Below, in pieces: positions 37,815 to 46,297 of a DNA stretch of 64,000 bases; within the stretch, counting starts at the first letter, position 1; each line of letters begins with the position of its first letter. The notes under the pieces were generated by a model, which made no database searches, was not told where the DNA came from, and saw only the letters and a program-made list of their open reading frames with translations. The DNA is from JAVJST01 sp965229715. Lineage in GTDB: Bacteria > Pseudomonadota > Alphaproteobacteria > Rhodospirillales > Casp-alpha2. Both the position numbers and the translations under genes were made by a program. The stretch spans positions 620,001-684,000 of the forward strand of contig CBDDJL010000002.1 in assembly GCA_965229715.1 (NCBI GenBank), read 5' to 3'.

Positions 37815-38034
37815 CGTTGGCGAATCCGGGATGTGGCGGAACAAGGCGGCGAACCTATGGGCCAGCCGCGCGCGTGTCAACGAACAGGACACCGCGGAGA
37901 ACGCCCGAATAAGCTCAGCGCGTTAACCATGTTTCAAGACCGTGCTGAAATACTCCTATCCCTGTGATATAAAACGACTGACAGCCACTTCTTTACATTA
38001 TGGCTGCAGAAAGTCGCTCGACCGAGGGAAAGAC

Positions 38035-39303
38035 GTGTCGACGGTCAAGGAATACAAGCGCGAAACGGTTGACGGCCGTGACGATGTCGAGGTCTACAGG
38101 CCCGGCAAGCTCGGATTGCGCCCGGACGGCCAGCGAGAGGACGCAGGGCAAGACAAATCGAAGGCGGCTCCGTTGCCTTTCTCCGTGGAAGAAGAGCGGG
38201 CGGCCAAGCAAAAGCCACAGGTCATAGACGGATCGCACATCAAGCCTAAGGACCGGCGTGGCGGCGGTCCCGGCCTGCGTGCCGACGGTCCCAAGACAAA
38301 GGTGAAGTCCAAGTTGATGGACGACCTTGCGGCGGAGATCGCAAACCCGACACCACCACCGCCGGATCAAACGCTTCCCGAGCCCGGCACGACCCGACAA
38401 CAAGCCCCGGAGATTAGCCCGCCGAAGGCTCAAAAAGCTAAGCAGCCTGAACCCGCGCCGTCGCCTTCGGCGGCTACACCTGTACCTGAGAAAAAACGCA
38501 AACGAATGTCGACTGATCCGTCGGAACAGGGCCGCATGGTCGCCGAGTCCGTTGTTGGCGGCTTTGTCGGCGCGCTGCGTGGCCAGGCGGCCAAACGCGG
38601 TGGTGCGCTGACCGTCGAGGATGTCGAAGCGCTGAGCAGTTCATTCGAACGTCAGGCGGATGTCCTTGCCGACACGTTCTCCCGCCAGCTCAAGGGGTTC
38701 GCCGATGCCCGCAACAAGAGCCAATGGACGAACGAGCGCACCAATTCACTCAACCGGCTGATCGTAAAGAAATTCTCTCACCTTTTGGTCGACGAAACCG
38801 AGCTTGATAGGAAACCCGACGGCCTTTCTCGCCGTATCCTGCCGGGGTTCTTCGCATCGATGGAAATGATGATCGGCGCGGAGCACATGGAGGAATTCGA
38901 GTCGCAGGCGAATAACATTACCGACAAGCTGCGTCGCCGGCATGGAGCGCAATTTTCGTGGGATCACGCTTACGCCCACCGCGAGTCGAAGGCGCTGATC
39001 CTCGACGTTCTCGTTGCTGCGGCGCCCCACTTCGAGGAACTCGACAAGCGGCTCGACTGGATGCGCGAACGCATCAACACTCAATTGCCGCCGGCGAAAC
39101 CGATCAGCACAAAGCCTGATTGGTCGCTTGAACCGATCGGACTGGTGCGGCTTCTGGATGCGCTGTTTGCCGATCTTCGCGTTGCGCTGGAAGACGATCT
39201 CGGCCGTTTGCGGATTACCAAACGCCACGGTTTCGAGGTTCTCGAGGCGCTACTCGAAGCCTTTGAGACATTCGACAAGAAGATCGCTGCAGCAAAAAAT
39301 TAG
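38035..39303 (+). CDS. hypothetical proline-rich two-part protein
   Basis: A 422-residue protein I do not recognise. Residues 1-170 are polar, basic and rich in Pro, Gln and Lys, and are probably disordered (LRADGPKTKVKSKLMDDL, then PTPPPPDQ). Residues 175-420 form a helical domain with a charged NERTNSLNRLIVKKFSHLLV stretch and paired Trp/Arg-rich helices. GTG 38035 is chosen because AGGGA stands about eight bases upstream; earlier starts have none. No signal peptide or membrane segment is evident. Confidence 0.75.
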   Translation: MSTVKEYKRETVDGRDDVEVYRPGKLGLRPDGQREDAGQDKSKAAPLPFSVEEERAAKQKPQVIDGSHIKPKDRRGGGPGLRADGPKTKVKSKLMDDLAAEIANPTPPPPDQTLPEPGTTRQQAPEISPPKAQKAKQPEPAPSPSAATPVPEKKRKRMSTDPSEQGRMVAESVVGGFVGALRGQAAKRGGALTVEDVEALSSSFERQADVLADTFSRQLKGFADARNKSQWTNERTNSLNRLIVKKFSHLLVDETELDRKPDGLSRRILPGFFASMEMMIGAEHMEEFESQANNITDKLRRRHGAQFSWDHAYAHRESKALILDVLVAAAPHFEELDKRLDWMRERINTQLPPAKPISTKPDWSLEPIGLVRLLDALFADLRVALEDDLGRLRITKRHGFEVLEALLEAFETFDKKIAAAKN

Positions 39304-39326
39304 CGGTTGCGGCGTGCGTCCCGTCG

Positions 39327-40517
39327 TCAGGATTTTCTCAGCAGGAACTCCCGACCAATCTTCACCGACGATTTGTCGTCATAGGCAACGATGTCAGCCG
39401 TGGCGTATGTCTCGGTCCACTTGTCGGGCAGGAATGAACCGGTACCGATCACGTCGATCGGCGCCTTGACGTCGGCCATCACCCGGCACTTGTCGACGCC
39501 GAACCCGGACGAGGCGACGATTTTCACATTGCCGTAACCGGCGTTGTCGAGTTTCTCACGCATCAGAAAAATCGCGGCGGCCGATACGCCCGTACCGGTG
39601 AGGTAACGAAGTTCGGTTTCGTTACGGTAGCGCCGGATAGCATCCGGCACGTGCCGTTCGAGGACCGCATAGCTTGTTTGCGGATCGAGGCCCTCGATAA
39701 AACGCCCCCCGTGAGTATCGAGGCGCACGCTGATGTTGCCGGCAATGGCGCGATCGTGGAACCGGCGGCAGACTTCGAGCGCATCAGTGATCTCGTTGCC
39801 GAAATAATCGACCAGCACGGTGATCGGGCCGTCGGGGAACGTTTCGGCGTACATTTCGGTCGCGCGGAGCGTCGAGCCGGCATAACCGATCAAGGCATGC
39901 GGCATCGTGCCTTTGCCTTCTGTCTGGCCGAAATAGTGGGACGTTGCGTTAGTCGCGTTGGCGATAAACCCGATGGCATTGACCCGTTTGCGTGCGGCTT
40001 CGGAACCAACGGACGCGGCATATGCCATCAGTTCCGCCATCTCGACGCCGGCCGCATGACGGGCATCCATGGCGAGGAAGGCAACGCCCGGCAAGTCGAC
40101 GCACATGGTGTAGGCGTTATAGGCGGCAACGCAGGCTGCACCGAGTTTCTGCAAATAAAGTGTTTCAAGATCGACCAGTTCCCGGAAGGGCCCGGTGATG
40201 TAGAGAAGCGGCTCACCGGCGCCGGCCCACTCGCCTTCTTCGTAGTTGAGCGTAATATCGAACCGGGTGTTGCGTGCGGCAGCCATGTTTTCCAGCCAGC
40301 GCACCATGAGTCGCGGTGTGAAGATCACCGGCCGGCGCATGAACACCGCGTACGTCGTTTCGACATCGCCGAAGCGGCCGATAATTTTGCGGGTTTTCAG
40401 AAAGTAGTTGTCCGACCAGTCATGAACGAACCGTTCGGCCTCCGCCGGCAGCACGCCTGCGGGCACCGCAGCATCGCTGCCGGTTTCGACATTCGGTGAC
40501 CGTTTCTTGCCGCTCAT
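39327..40517 (-). CDS. pncB: nicotinate phosphoribosyltransferase
   Basis: A 396-residue enzyme that makes nicotinate mononucleotide from nicotinate and PRPP in NAD salvage. Family blocks are visible: DNYFLKTRKII near 32, LDTHGGRF near 266 and SSGFGVDKCRVMADV near 330. It resembles the DUF-type short nicotinate phosphoribosyltransferases rather than E. coli PncB in layout. ATG 40517 has an AGGAGA eight bases upstream. It is followed upstream by DAHP synthase with a 40-base gap. Confidence 0.85.
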   Translation of the reverse strand: MSGKKRSPNVETGSDAAVPAGVLPAEAERFVHDWSDNYFLKTRKIIGRFGDVETTYAVFMRRPVIFTPRLMVRWLENMAAARNTRFDITLNYEEGEWAGAGEPLLYITGPFRELVDLETLYLQKLGAACVAAYNAYTMCVDLPGVAFLAMDARHAAGVEMAELMAYAASVGSEAARKRVNAIGFIANATNATSHYFGQTEGKGTMPHALIGYAGSTLRATEMYAETFPDGPITVLVDYFGNEITDALEVCRRFHDRAIAGNISVRLDTHGGRFIEGLDPQTSYAVLERHVPDAIRRYRNETELRYLTGTGVSAAAIFLMREKLDNAGYGNVKIVASSGFGVDKCRVMADVKAPIDVIGTGSFLPDKWTETYATADIVAYDDKSSVKIGREFLLRKS

Positions 40518-40557
40518 GCCCGGTTCTCCTATCGACCGGTCAACCGAAGACGGGTGA

Positions 40558-41940
40558 TTAGGACCCAGCCGCAACTCGCGCCGGTTCGGTGATCCGCGCC
40601 TGTTTCAGGGTTTCAGCAAGAAGGAATGCCAGCTCCAGCGACTGTTGCGCATTGAGACGCGGATCGCAGTGCGTGTGATAACGGTCCTGCAGGTCCGTAT
40701 CCGAAATCGCCTGGGCGCCGCCCGTGCATTCCGTGACGTCCTGGCCGGTCATTTCGATATGGATGCCGCCGGCGTGGGTGCCCTCGGCGCGGTGAACATC
40801 GAAGAAGCCACGAACCTCCGACAGGATGCGGTCGAAAGGCCTTGTCTTGTAGCCGGTCGAGCTCTTGATCACGTTGCCGTGCATCGGGTCGCAAGACCAC
40901 ACGACGTTGCGGCCTTCGCTCTTCACTTTGCGGACCAGTTTTGGCAAACCTTCCTCGACCTTGTCGGACCCCATGCGGGCGATCAGGGTCAGACGGCCCG
41001 GTTCGTTCTCCGGATTGAGTAGGTCGATCAAGCGAATCATCTCGTCAGGGTCGAGCGACGGGCCGCATTTCATTCCGATTGGGTTGGCGATGCCGCGCAT
41101 GAATTCCACATGGGCGTGATCGATCTGACGCGTCCGATCGCCGATCCAGACGAAGTGCGCGGATGTGTCGTACCAAGCACCTGACGTTGAATCGACGCGT
41201 GTCATGGCTTGCTCGTAGTTCAGCAACAGCCCTTCGTGCGACGTGTAGAATTCGGTTTCACGAATTTGTGGCGTGGTCTCGGACGTCAGGCCGCAGGCGG
41301 CCATGAACGCCAGCGTCTGGTCGAGCTGATCGGCAAGATCCTGGTAACGGTGTCCTTCGGCGCTGTCGGAGACGAAACCGAGGTTCCACTGGTGCACCTT
41401 GTGAAGGTCGGCGTAGCCGCCTTGTGCGAAGGCCCGCAACAGGTTCAGGGTTGCGGCGGATTGGTTATAGACGCGCAAAAGGCGTTCAGGATCGGGAATA
41501 CGGGCGTCCGCCGTGAAATCCATGCCGTTGACCATGTCGCCCTTGTAGCTCGGCAATTCGACATCATCGATGGTCTCCATCGGCGCCGAGCGTGGCTTGG
41601 CGAACTGGCCGGCCATGCGGCCGACTTTAACCACGGGGCATGCCGCGCCAAATGTCAGCACGACGGCCATTTGCAGCAGCACGCGGAAGGTGTCGCGGAT
41701 GTTGTTCGGGTGGAATTCAGCAAAACTCTCGGCACAGTCGCCGCCTTGCAACAGAAATGCCCGACCGGCTGCAACATCGGCCAGCGAACGCTTCAGCTGC
41801 CGGGCTTCCCCGGCGAAGACCAGCGGCGGATAGTTAGCGAGCTGGTTTTCGACGGTCGCAAGGGCGTCCGCATCGGGATATTCGGGTAACTGAACGACCG
41901 GTTTTGAACGCCAGCTATCGGGTGACCATGCCTGGGCCAT
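40558..41940 (-). CDS. class II 3-deoxy-7-phosphoheptulonate synthase
   Basis: A 460-residue class II (plant-type) DAHP synthase, the first step of aromatic amino acid synthesis from PEP and erythrose-4-phosphate. Motifs include LLQGGDCAESF near 80, VVKVGRMAGQFAKPRS near 112 and WSCDPMHGN in the C-terminal half. A GAGGA site lies seven bases before the ATG. Alphaproteobacteria often use this class instead of AroF/G/H. Confidence 0.94.
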   Translation of the reverse strand: MAQAWSPDSWRSKPVVQLPEYPDADALATVENQLANYPPLVFAGEARQLKRSLADVAAGRAFLLQGGDCAESFAEFHPNNIRDTFRVLLQMAVVLTFGAACPVVKVGRMAGQFAKPRSAPMETIDDVELPSYKGDMVNGMDFTADARIPDPERLLRVYNQSAATLNLLRAFAQGGYADLHKVHQWNLGFVSDSAEGHRYQDLADQLDQTLAFMAACGLTSETTPQIRETEFYTSHEGLLLNYEQAMTRVDSTSGAWYDTSAHFVWIGDRTRQIDHAHVEFMRGIANPIGMKCGPSLDPDEMIRLIDLLNPENEPGRLTLIARMGSDKVEEGLPKLVRKVKSEGRNVVWSCDPMHGNVIKSSTGYKTRPFDRILSEVRGFFDVHRAEGTHAGGIHIEMTGQDVTECTGGAQAISDTDLQDRYHTHCDPRLNAQQSLELAFLLAETLKQARITEPARVAAGS

Positions 41941-42295
41941 AGTACTGTCCTCGTATCGTGCGTCGTTTGCGGCCTAAGATCTTATCCACAAGACCGCTTG
42001 AATTGCGAGAGCAAGGGATATACGCCTTTGGAGCTATATTTGCCAGTCATTTGAGGCAATTGTCTCAAGTCCGGTGTTGCAATTGCACGAAATTTTGTGC
42101 GATGCAGCATCGCGGACTCGCGATTCAGACCTGTTATCATTATATGATGGGGACGAAAAAACGATCGGCTATCCGATGTCGGACGGGAAAGAGACAGCAA
42201 CAGTCTGATTCCGACAAACGCGAAGCGCCTGAATTCACCATAAACGGCGCCGCTGGCCGAAAGCCTAAACGACCACCCTTGGGGGATACTTCGCC
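41941..42295. promoter_or_regulatory. palindrome-dense intergenic region between DAHP synthase and the HisA paralogue
   Basis: This 355-base divergent gap is markedly AT-rich and holds four dyads in about 100 bases: TTGAGGCAATTGTCTCAA (42051-42068, one mismatched pair), TGCAATTGCA (42078-42087, perfect), GCGATGC-A-GCATCGC (42099-42113, perfect arms) and ATCAT-TAT-ATGAT (42136-42148). The first two share a CAATTG core 23 bases apart. No gene is convincing here. It likely carries the control sites of both flanking genes. Confidence 0.55.
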
Positions 42296-43012
42296 ATGAT
42301 TATCTATCCTGAAATCGAACTGCTCGACGGCAAAGTCGTGATGCTTGAGGACGGCGATCTCGATAAGCCGACTGTGGTTCACGAGGACGCGGTTGAGCTG
42401 GCGAAAAGCTACGCCGCTGCCGGTGCGCCGTGGATTCATGTCGTCGACCTCGATGCGGTCAAGCAAGGCGGACGTTTCAACCACGAGATCATTCTCACGA
42501 TCATCGAAGAGATGAATATTCCCGTGCAGGTTGCCGGGGGTATGCGCACGTTGGCGTCGGTCGAGTGGTGGATCGATCATGGCGCGACTCGGGTCGTGCT
42601 CGGCACCGTGGCCGTCAAGGACCGCAATCTGGTTCGCGAGGCCTGCGCACTTCACCCCGGCCGGATTGTCGTCAGCATCGATGCCAAGGACGGCCTGGTC
42701 GTCATCGAAGGTTGGAAAGAGACGACCGCCTACACGGCCATGCAACTTGGCAAGGAACTTCAGAGTCTGGGTGTTGCCGAGATCATCTATACCGACATCG
42801 ACTACAATCCGGAATTGCCGGACGCCAGCTTCGGCGAGACCGAGGAAATGGGACGTCAGTTGACGGTGCCGGTTATCTCCAGCGGCTTGGCGCGCGATCT
42901 CGACTCGTTGTCGACGCTCAAGTATCTGCAGAACATCTCCGGCTCCATCGTCGGCTACGCTCTGCATCGCAAGACGTTCACCCTCGATGAAGCGATTCTG
43001 CTTTGCATCTGA
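42296..43012 (+). CDS. HisA/HisF-family paralogue with altered active site
   Basis: A 238-residue TIM barrel clearly related to HisA (WIHVVDLDAV near 46, VQVAGGMRT near 78). The catalytic base Asp8 of HisA is replaced by Glu8 (YPEIELLDGK), while Asp129 (SIDAKDG) and Thr166 (YTDI) remain. The second phosphate site ASGG is SSGLAR, and the ARDG loop after YTDI is lost (DYNPEL). It is not in a histidine operon. It may be a divergent isomerase or act on another phosphoribosyl or triose substrate. Confidence 0.8.
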   Translation: MIIYPEIELLDGKVVMLEDGDLDKPTVVHEDAVELAKSYAAAGAPWIHVVDLDAVKQGGRFNHEIILTIIEEMNIPVQVAGGMRTLASVEWWIDHGATRVVLGTVAVKDRNLVREACALHPGRIVVSIDAKDGLVVIEGWKETTAYTAMQLGKELQSLGVAEIIYTDIDYNPELPDASFGETEEMGRQLTVPVISSGLARDLDSLSTLKYLQNISGSIVGYALHRKTFTLDEAILLCI

Positions 43013-43023
43013 TCCTTGGATGA

Positions 43024-43041
43024 CCAACCTCGTTCGGTTGG
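43024..43041. terminator. hairpin after the HisA paralogue
   Basis: Arms CCAACC (43024-43029) and GGTTGG (43036-43041) enclose a 6-base loop just past the stop. No T-tract follows, so function as a terminator is unsure. Confidence 0.35.
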
Positions 43042-43107
43042 AAAGCCGGGCAGGCTGCGGTATACGGGCGTCATGACGACGCCCGTTTACGTTTCGACAC
43101 CACGTCC

Positions 43108-44952
43108 ATGAGTGCTGAACGCCCGCCCGCCGCTACCGCGCGATTGCAGGCGGCATTGAACGCGCTCGGCAACGGTAACCTCGATGAAGCGCAACGACAG
43201 ATCGATGCCTTTCGCGCTACCGACGCCGACCATCCCGAAGGGTTTCATATTGCCGGCTTGATCGCCTATCAGCGTGGCGACCATGCTGGTGCTGCGGAGT
43301 TGATGGCCGGTGCAATTGCCGCCGGATCGAAAAATCCGGCGCACCACGCGAATCTGGGATTGGCGCTCAAAACCTGCGGGCGCTTCGCCGAAGCCGTTGC
43401 GGCATACGACACAGTCGTCGATCTTGTGCCCGAAAACGGGAATGCATGGAATGACCGTGGTACGGCCCTTGCAGCCGCAGGCCGCGCACAGGAGGCCGCC
43501 GCAAGCTATCGCCGCGCGCTCGAAATCAACCCGCTCGACCACCGGGCGGCGGTCAACTTTGGCCATGCATTGCTCGCTAGCGGGCAGGCTGATGACGCGC
43601 TGCAACAGTTCGACCGTGCGCTACAGGCACAGCCGGCGTTCGCGCCAGCGCTTGACGGGCGCGGCCTCGCGCTCAAGCAACTCGACCGCTTGAGCGAGGC
43701 CGAAGCGGCCTTTGCCAAAGCTGCTGACATCGCTCTTGATGACGCCAAGGCATTGACCAATCTCGCAGCGTTGTTTGAGGAAACCAATCGGCCCGAGAAG
43801 GCAAAAGCCACCGCCGAGCAAGCACTCGCACGCAGACCCGGCGATCCGCATGCCGAGCTCATTCTCGCCAAATGCCGGCGTCGGGCTGATGAAATTGACA
43901 GTGCGATCGCGGGGCTGGCGGCGGTGCCGCGAGAGGGGCTTCCCGCCGCGTTGCGTCGCGATATCGCGTTCGAGCTCGCCCGGTTGTTTGATCGTGCCGA
44001 AGATCCGGCCGCAGCGTTTGCGGCCATGGAAGAGGGCAACCGGCAATCGCTGGCTGCTGAAGGCGAGGACGAGCGGCTCGGCGAGACGTTCCTACAAGTG
44101 GTGCGCGACCTAACCGATTGGGCAACGCCAGCGCATGCCCATCATGTTGCAACGATTGCCGATAGCGATGAATCGGGAGAGCCGGAGGATCCGATATTCC
44201 TCGTCGGATTTCCACGTTCGGGAACCACTCTGTTGGGCCAGATCATGGATGCGCATTCCGCTCTCTGCATGATTGAGGAGCGGCCGCTTCTGACGCCGGT
44301 TATCGAGTGCTTGCGGCGGGACTTCGGCGGATATCCATCGGGTCTGGAACATCTTGGAGCGCGCGATCTGGCCAATCTGAGAGCACGGTACTTCAATGCT
44401 GCGGAAACCGAATCCGGCGGCCTTGACGGACGCCGCCTCGTCGACAAGTTTCCGCTGCACATGATTCACGCAGGACTGATCGCATCCATTTTTCCGAACG
44501 CCCGTTACGTCTTCGCATTGCGTCATCCGTGTGATGTCGTATTGAGCTGCTTTATGCAGAACTTCAGGGTCAATGCGGCGATGGCCAACTTCTTTTCCAT
44601 CGAGCGGGCGGCCCAGACGTACGATGCAGTGATGTCTCTTTGGCGTCGCAACGTGGTCGCATTCGATCCGGCCCGCCATACGGTGCGGTACGAGGATGTA
44701 GTCGAGGATTTCGGGGCACAGGCCGCAACACTGCTCGATTTTCTCGGTCTCCAATGGGAGGACGGCATTCGGGATTACGCCGAGCGTGCACGCGAACGTG
44801 GTCGTATCGACACACCGAGCTATCATCAGGTGACCGAGCAAATATACACCCGCGCCCGAGGACGCTGGCGGCGCTATGCCGACCAGATGGCGCCGGCGAT
44901 GGCGAGTCTCGATCCCTGGATCGAAACCTACGGGTACGGTGACGAGCCATGA
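43108..44952 (+). CDS. TPR-sulfotransferase fusion
   Basis: A 614-residue cytoplasmic protein. Residues 1-310 are TPR-type helical repeats; a sulfotransferase domain follows with the 5'-phosphosulfate loop VGFPRSGTTLLGQIMDAH (366-383) and the 3'-phosphate motif FALRHPCDVVLS (469-480). It should transfer sulfate from PAPS; the TPR array may bind a protein acceptor. No signal peptide is seen. The layout matches four further proteins at 51-60 kb. An SDR gene overlaps its end by four bases. Confidence 0.88.
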   Translation: MSAERPPAATARLQAALNALGNGNLDEAQRQIDAFRATDADHPEGFHIAGLIAYQRGDHAGAAELMAGAIAAGSKNPAHHANLGLALKTCGRFAEAVAAYDTVVDLVPENGNAWNDRGTALAAAGRAQEAAASYRRALEINPLDHRAAVNFGHALLASGQADDALQQFDRALQAQPAFAPALDGRGLALKQLDRLSEAEAAFAKAADIALDDAKALTNLAALFEETNRPEKAKATAEQALARRPGDPHAELILAKCRRRADEIDSAIAGLAAVPREGLPAALRRDIAFELARLFDRAEDPAAAFAAMEEGNRQSLAAEGEDERLGETFLQVVRDLTDWATPAHAHHVATIADSDESGEPEDPIFLVGFPRSGTTLLGQIMDAHSALCMIEERPLLTPVIECLRRDFGGYPSGLEHLGARDLANLRARYFNAAETESGGLDGRRLVDKFPLHMIHAGLIASIFPNARYVFALRHPCDVVLSCFMQNFRVNAAMANFFSIERAAQTYDAVMSLWRRNVVAFDPARHTVRYEDVVEDFGAQAATLLDFLGLQWEDGIRDYAERARERGRIDTPSYHQVTEQIYTRARGRWRRYADQMAPAMASLDPWIETYGYGDEP

Positions 44953-45683
44953 GTGGTATTGCCCTGGTGACCGGCGCGAGCAGTGGTATTGGCAGGGCGG
45001 TTGCCGAGCATCTGCTTGAGGCCGGTTGGCGGGTCATTTGCGCGGCGCGCGGACAGGGCAAACTGAAAGCAGTTTTTGCGGGCCGGGATGAGACGCTTAT
45101 TTGGCCGCTCGACGTGACCGATGCCGACGCTGTCGCTGCCTTGCCCGATGCGTTGCCGACGGGCTGGCGTGATGTTGAAATCATTGTAGCGAACGCCGGG
45201 TCCGATGTCGGCGGACGCAAGCTGTTCGCTGATGGCGATATGACGGACTGGGCGTCGACCATCGAAACCAACGTGGTTGGGGTTATGCGGGTTTGTCATG
45301 CCTTGTTGCCGGGTATGTTGACACGCAAGCGTTGTGACGTCGTGATCATTGGGTCGATTTCAGGCCTTTCGGCCTATCCTGGCGGCGCGGCATACTCGCC
45401 GTCGAAATATGCCGTGCGGTCGTTTGCCGAATCGCTCCGACGTGACTATCCAGGTGCGCCGCTTCGCGTAATCGAAGTGCGGCCGGGTATCGTCGAAACC
45501 GGGTTTGCCACGGCTCGCACGGGCAGCGCGGCGGATGCCGCAGATTTCTATGATTCGTTTCCAGCAAAGCTTCAGGCATCGGATATCGCCGCTAGCGTCG
45601 CCTTCGCGATTGACCAACCGCAGCACGTCAACATTTCGGAAATTACCGTGGTGCCGACCGGAGACAAGCCATTCGGGAAGTGA
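44949..45683 (+). CDS. short-chain dehydrogenase/reductase
   Basis: A 244-residue SDR. The cofactor motif TGASSGIGRAVAE (8-20) and the catalytic YSPSK with upstream Ser are present (AYSPSKYAV near 155). The Thr-Gly-Ala-Ser pattern fits NADP or NAD. The ATGA overlap with the TPR-sulfotransferase implies cotranslation. It resembles YdfG-type 3-hydroxy acid or serine dehydrogenases; substrate unknown. Confidence 0.9.
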   Translation: MSGIALVTGASSGIGRAVAEHLLEAGWRVICAARGQGKLKAVFAGRDETLIWPLDVTDADAVAALPDALPTGWRDVEIIVANAGSDVGGRKLFADGDMTDWASTIETNVVGVMRVCHALLPGMLTRKRCDVVIIGSISGLSAYPGGAAYSPSKYAVRSFAESLRRDYPGAPLRVIEVRPGIVETGFATARTGSAADAADFYDSFPAKLQASDIAASVAFAIDQPQHVNISEITVVPTGDKPFGK

Positions 45684-45793
45684 TCACGATTTGGCGGTAT
45701 GACGCTGAAATGGTAGACTTTGCCAATCTTCGCCTGGGGCGTGCCCTGGGCCGTCCATGGGCGTTCCCCAGCCGAACAGCGAGGAGAACGCCC

Positions 45794-46222
45794 ATGCGCA
45801 TATCCGAAATTCTGAAACACAAGGGTAGCGACGTCTTCACCATGCGGCCATCAGAGCGTGTGGAGAAGGCAGTTGCCGCGTTTCGCGACCGCAAGATCGG
45901 CGCAATTGTTATCCAGGAGCCGCGCGGAGACATTGCCGGAATTTTAACCGAACGCGATGTGCTCAACGCCATCGCCGATCACGGCAGCGACACGCTCGAC
46001 ACCGCGATCATGAGCGTCATGTCGCACGCCCGAACCTGCAAGCTCGACGACAATGTACGGGACGTCATGAGCATGATGACGCTCAAGCGCGTGCGTCATG
46101 CCCCGGTCGTCGACGGCGGTGATCTTGTCGGCATGATCAGTATTGGCGATCTGGTGAAGCATCAACTCGACGAGGCTGAACTCGAAGTCAACACCATGCG
46201 GGATTTTGCCCGCACCCACTAG
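45794..46222 (+). CDS. CBS-domain protein
   Basis: A 142-residue protein made of two CBS motifs (about 8-60 and 70-125), with typical GILTERDVL and GMISIGDLV blocks. Paired CBS motifs bind adenosyl nucleotides. ATG 45794 has GAGGAG upstream; longer in-frame starts reach into the SDR gene. It is probably cotranscribed with the sulfotransferase-SDR pair and may sense cell energy state. Confidence 0.9.
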   Translation: MRISEILKHKGSDVFTMRPSERVEKAVAAFRDRKIGAIVIQEPRGDIAGILTERDVLNAIADHGSDTLDTAIMSVMSHARTCKLDDNVRDVMSMMTLKRVRHAPVVDGGDLVGMISIGDLVKHQLDEAELEVNTMRDFARTH

Positions 46223-46297
46223 ACCGACCGAGTTTTAACGGAAGCGTCACGAGATTCCGTCAAAACCGATGAGTCTGCCGTGAGGCAGCATTTAAGT

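Noticed and set aside
41982..42047. 22-codon leader peptide before DAHP synthase
   Set aside because: It contains Tyr and Phe but no Trp run, no paired terminator hairpin and no clear ribosome site, so attenuation is not supported.
41958..42299. 113-codon frame before the HisA paralogue
   Set aside because: Poor composition (many Cys, Arg, Gln), no ribosome site and overlap with the palindrome region; treated as noncoding.
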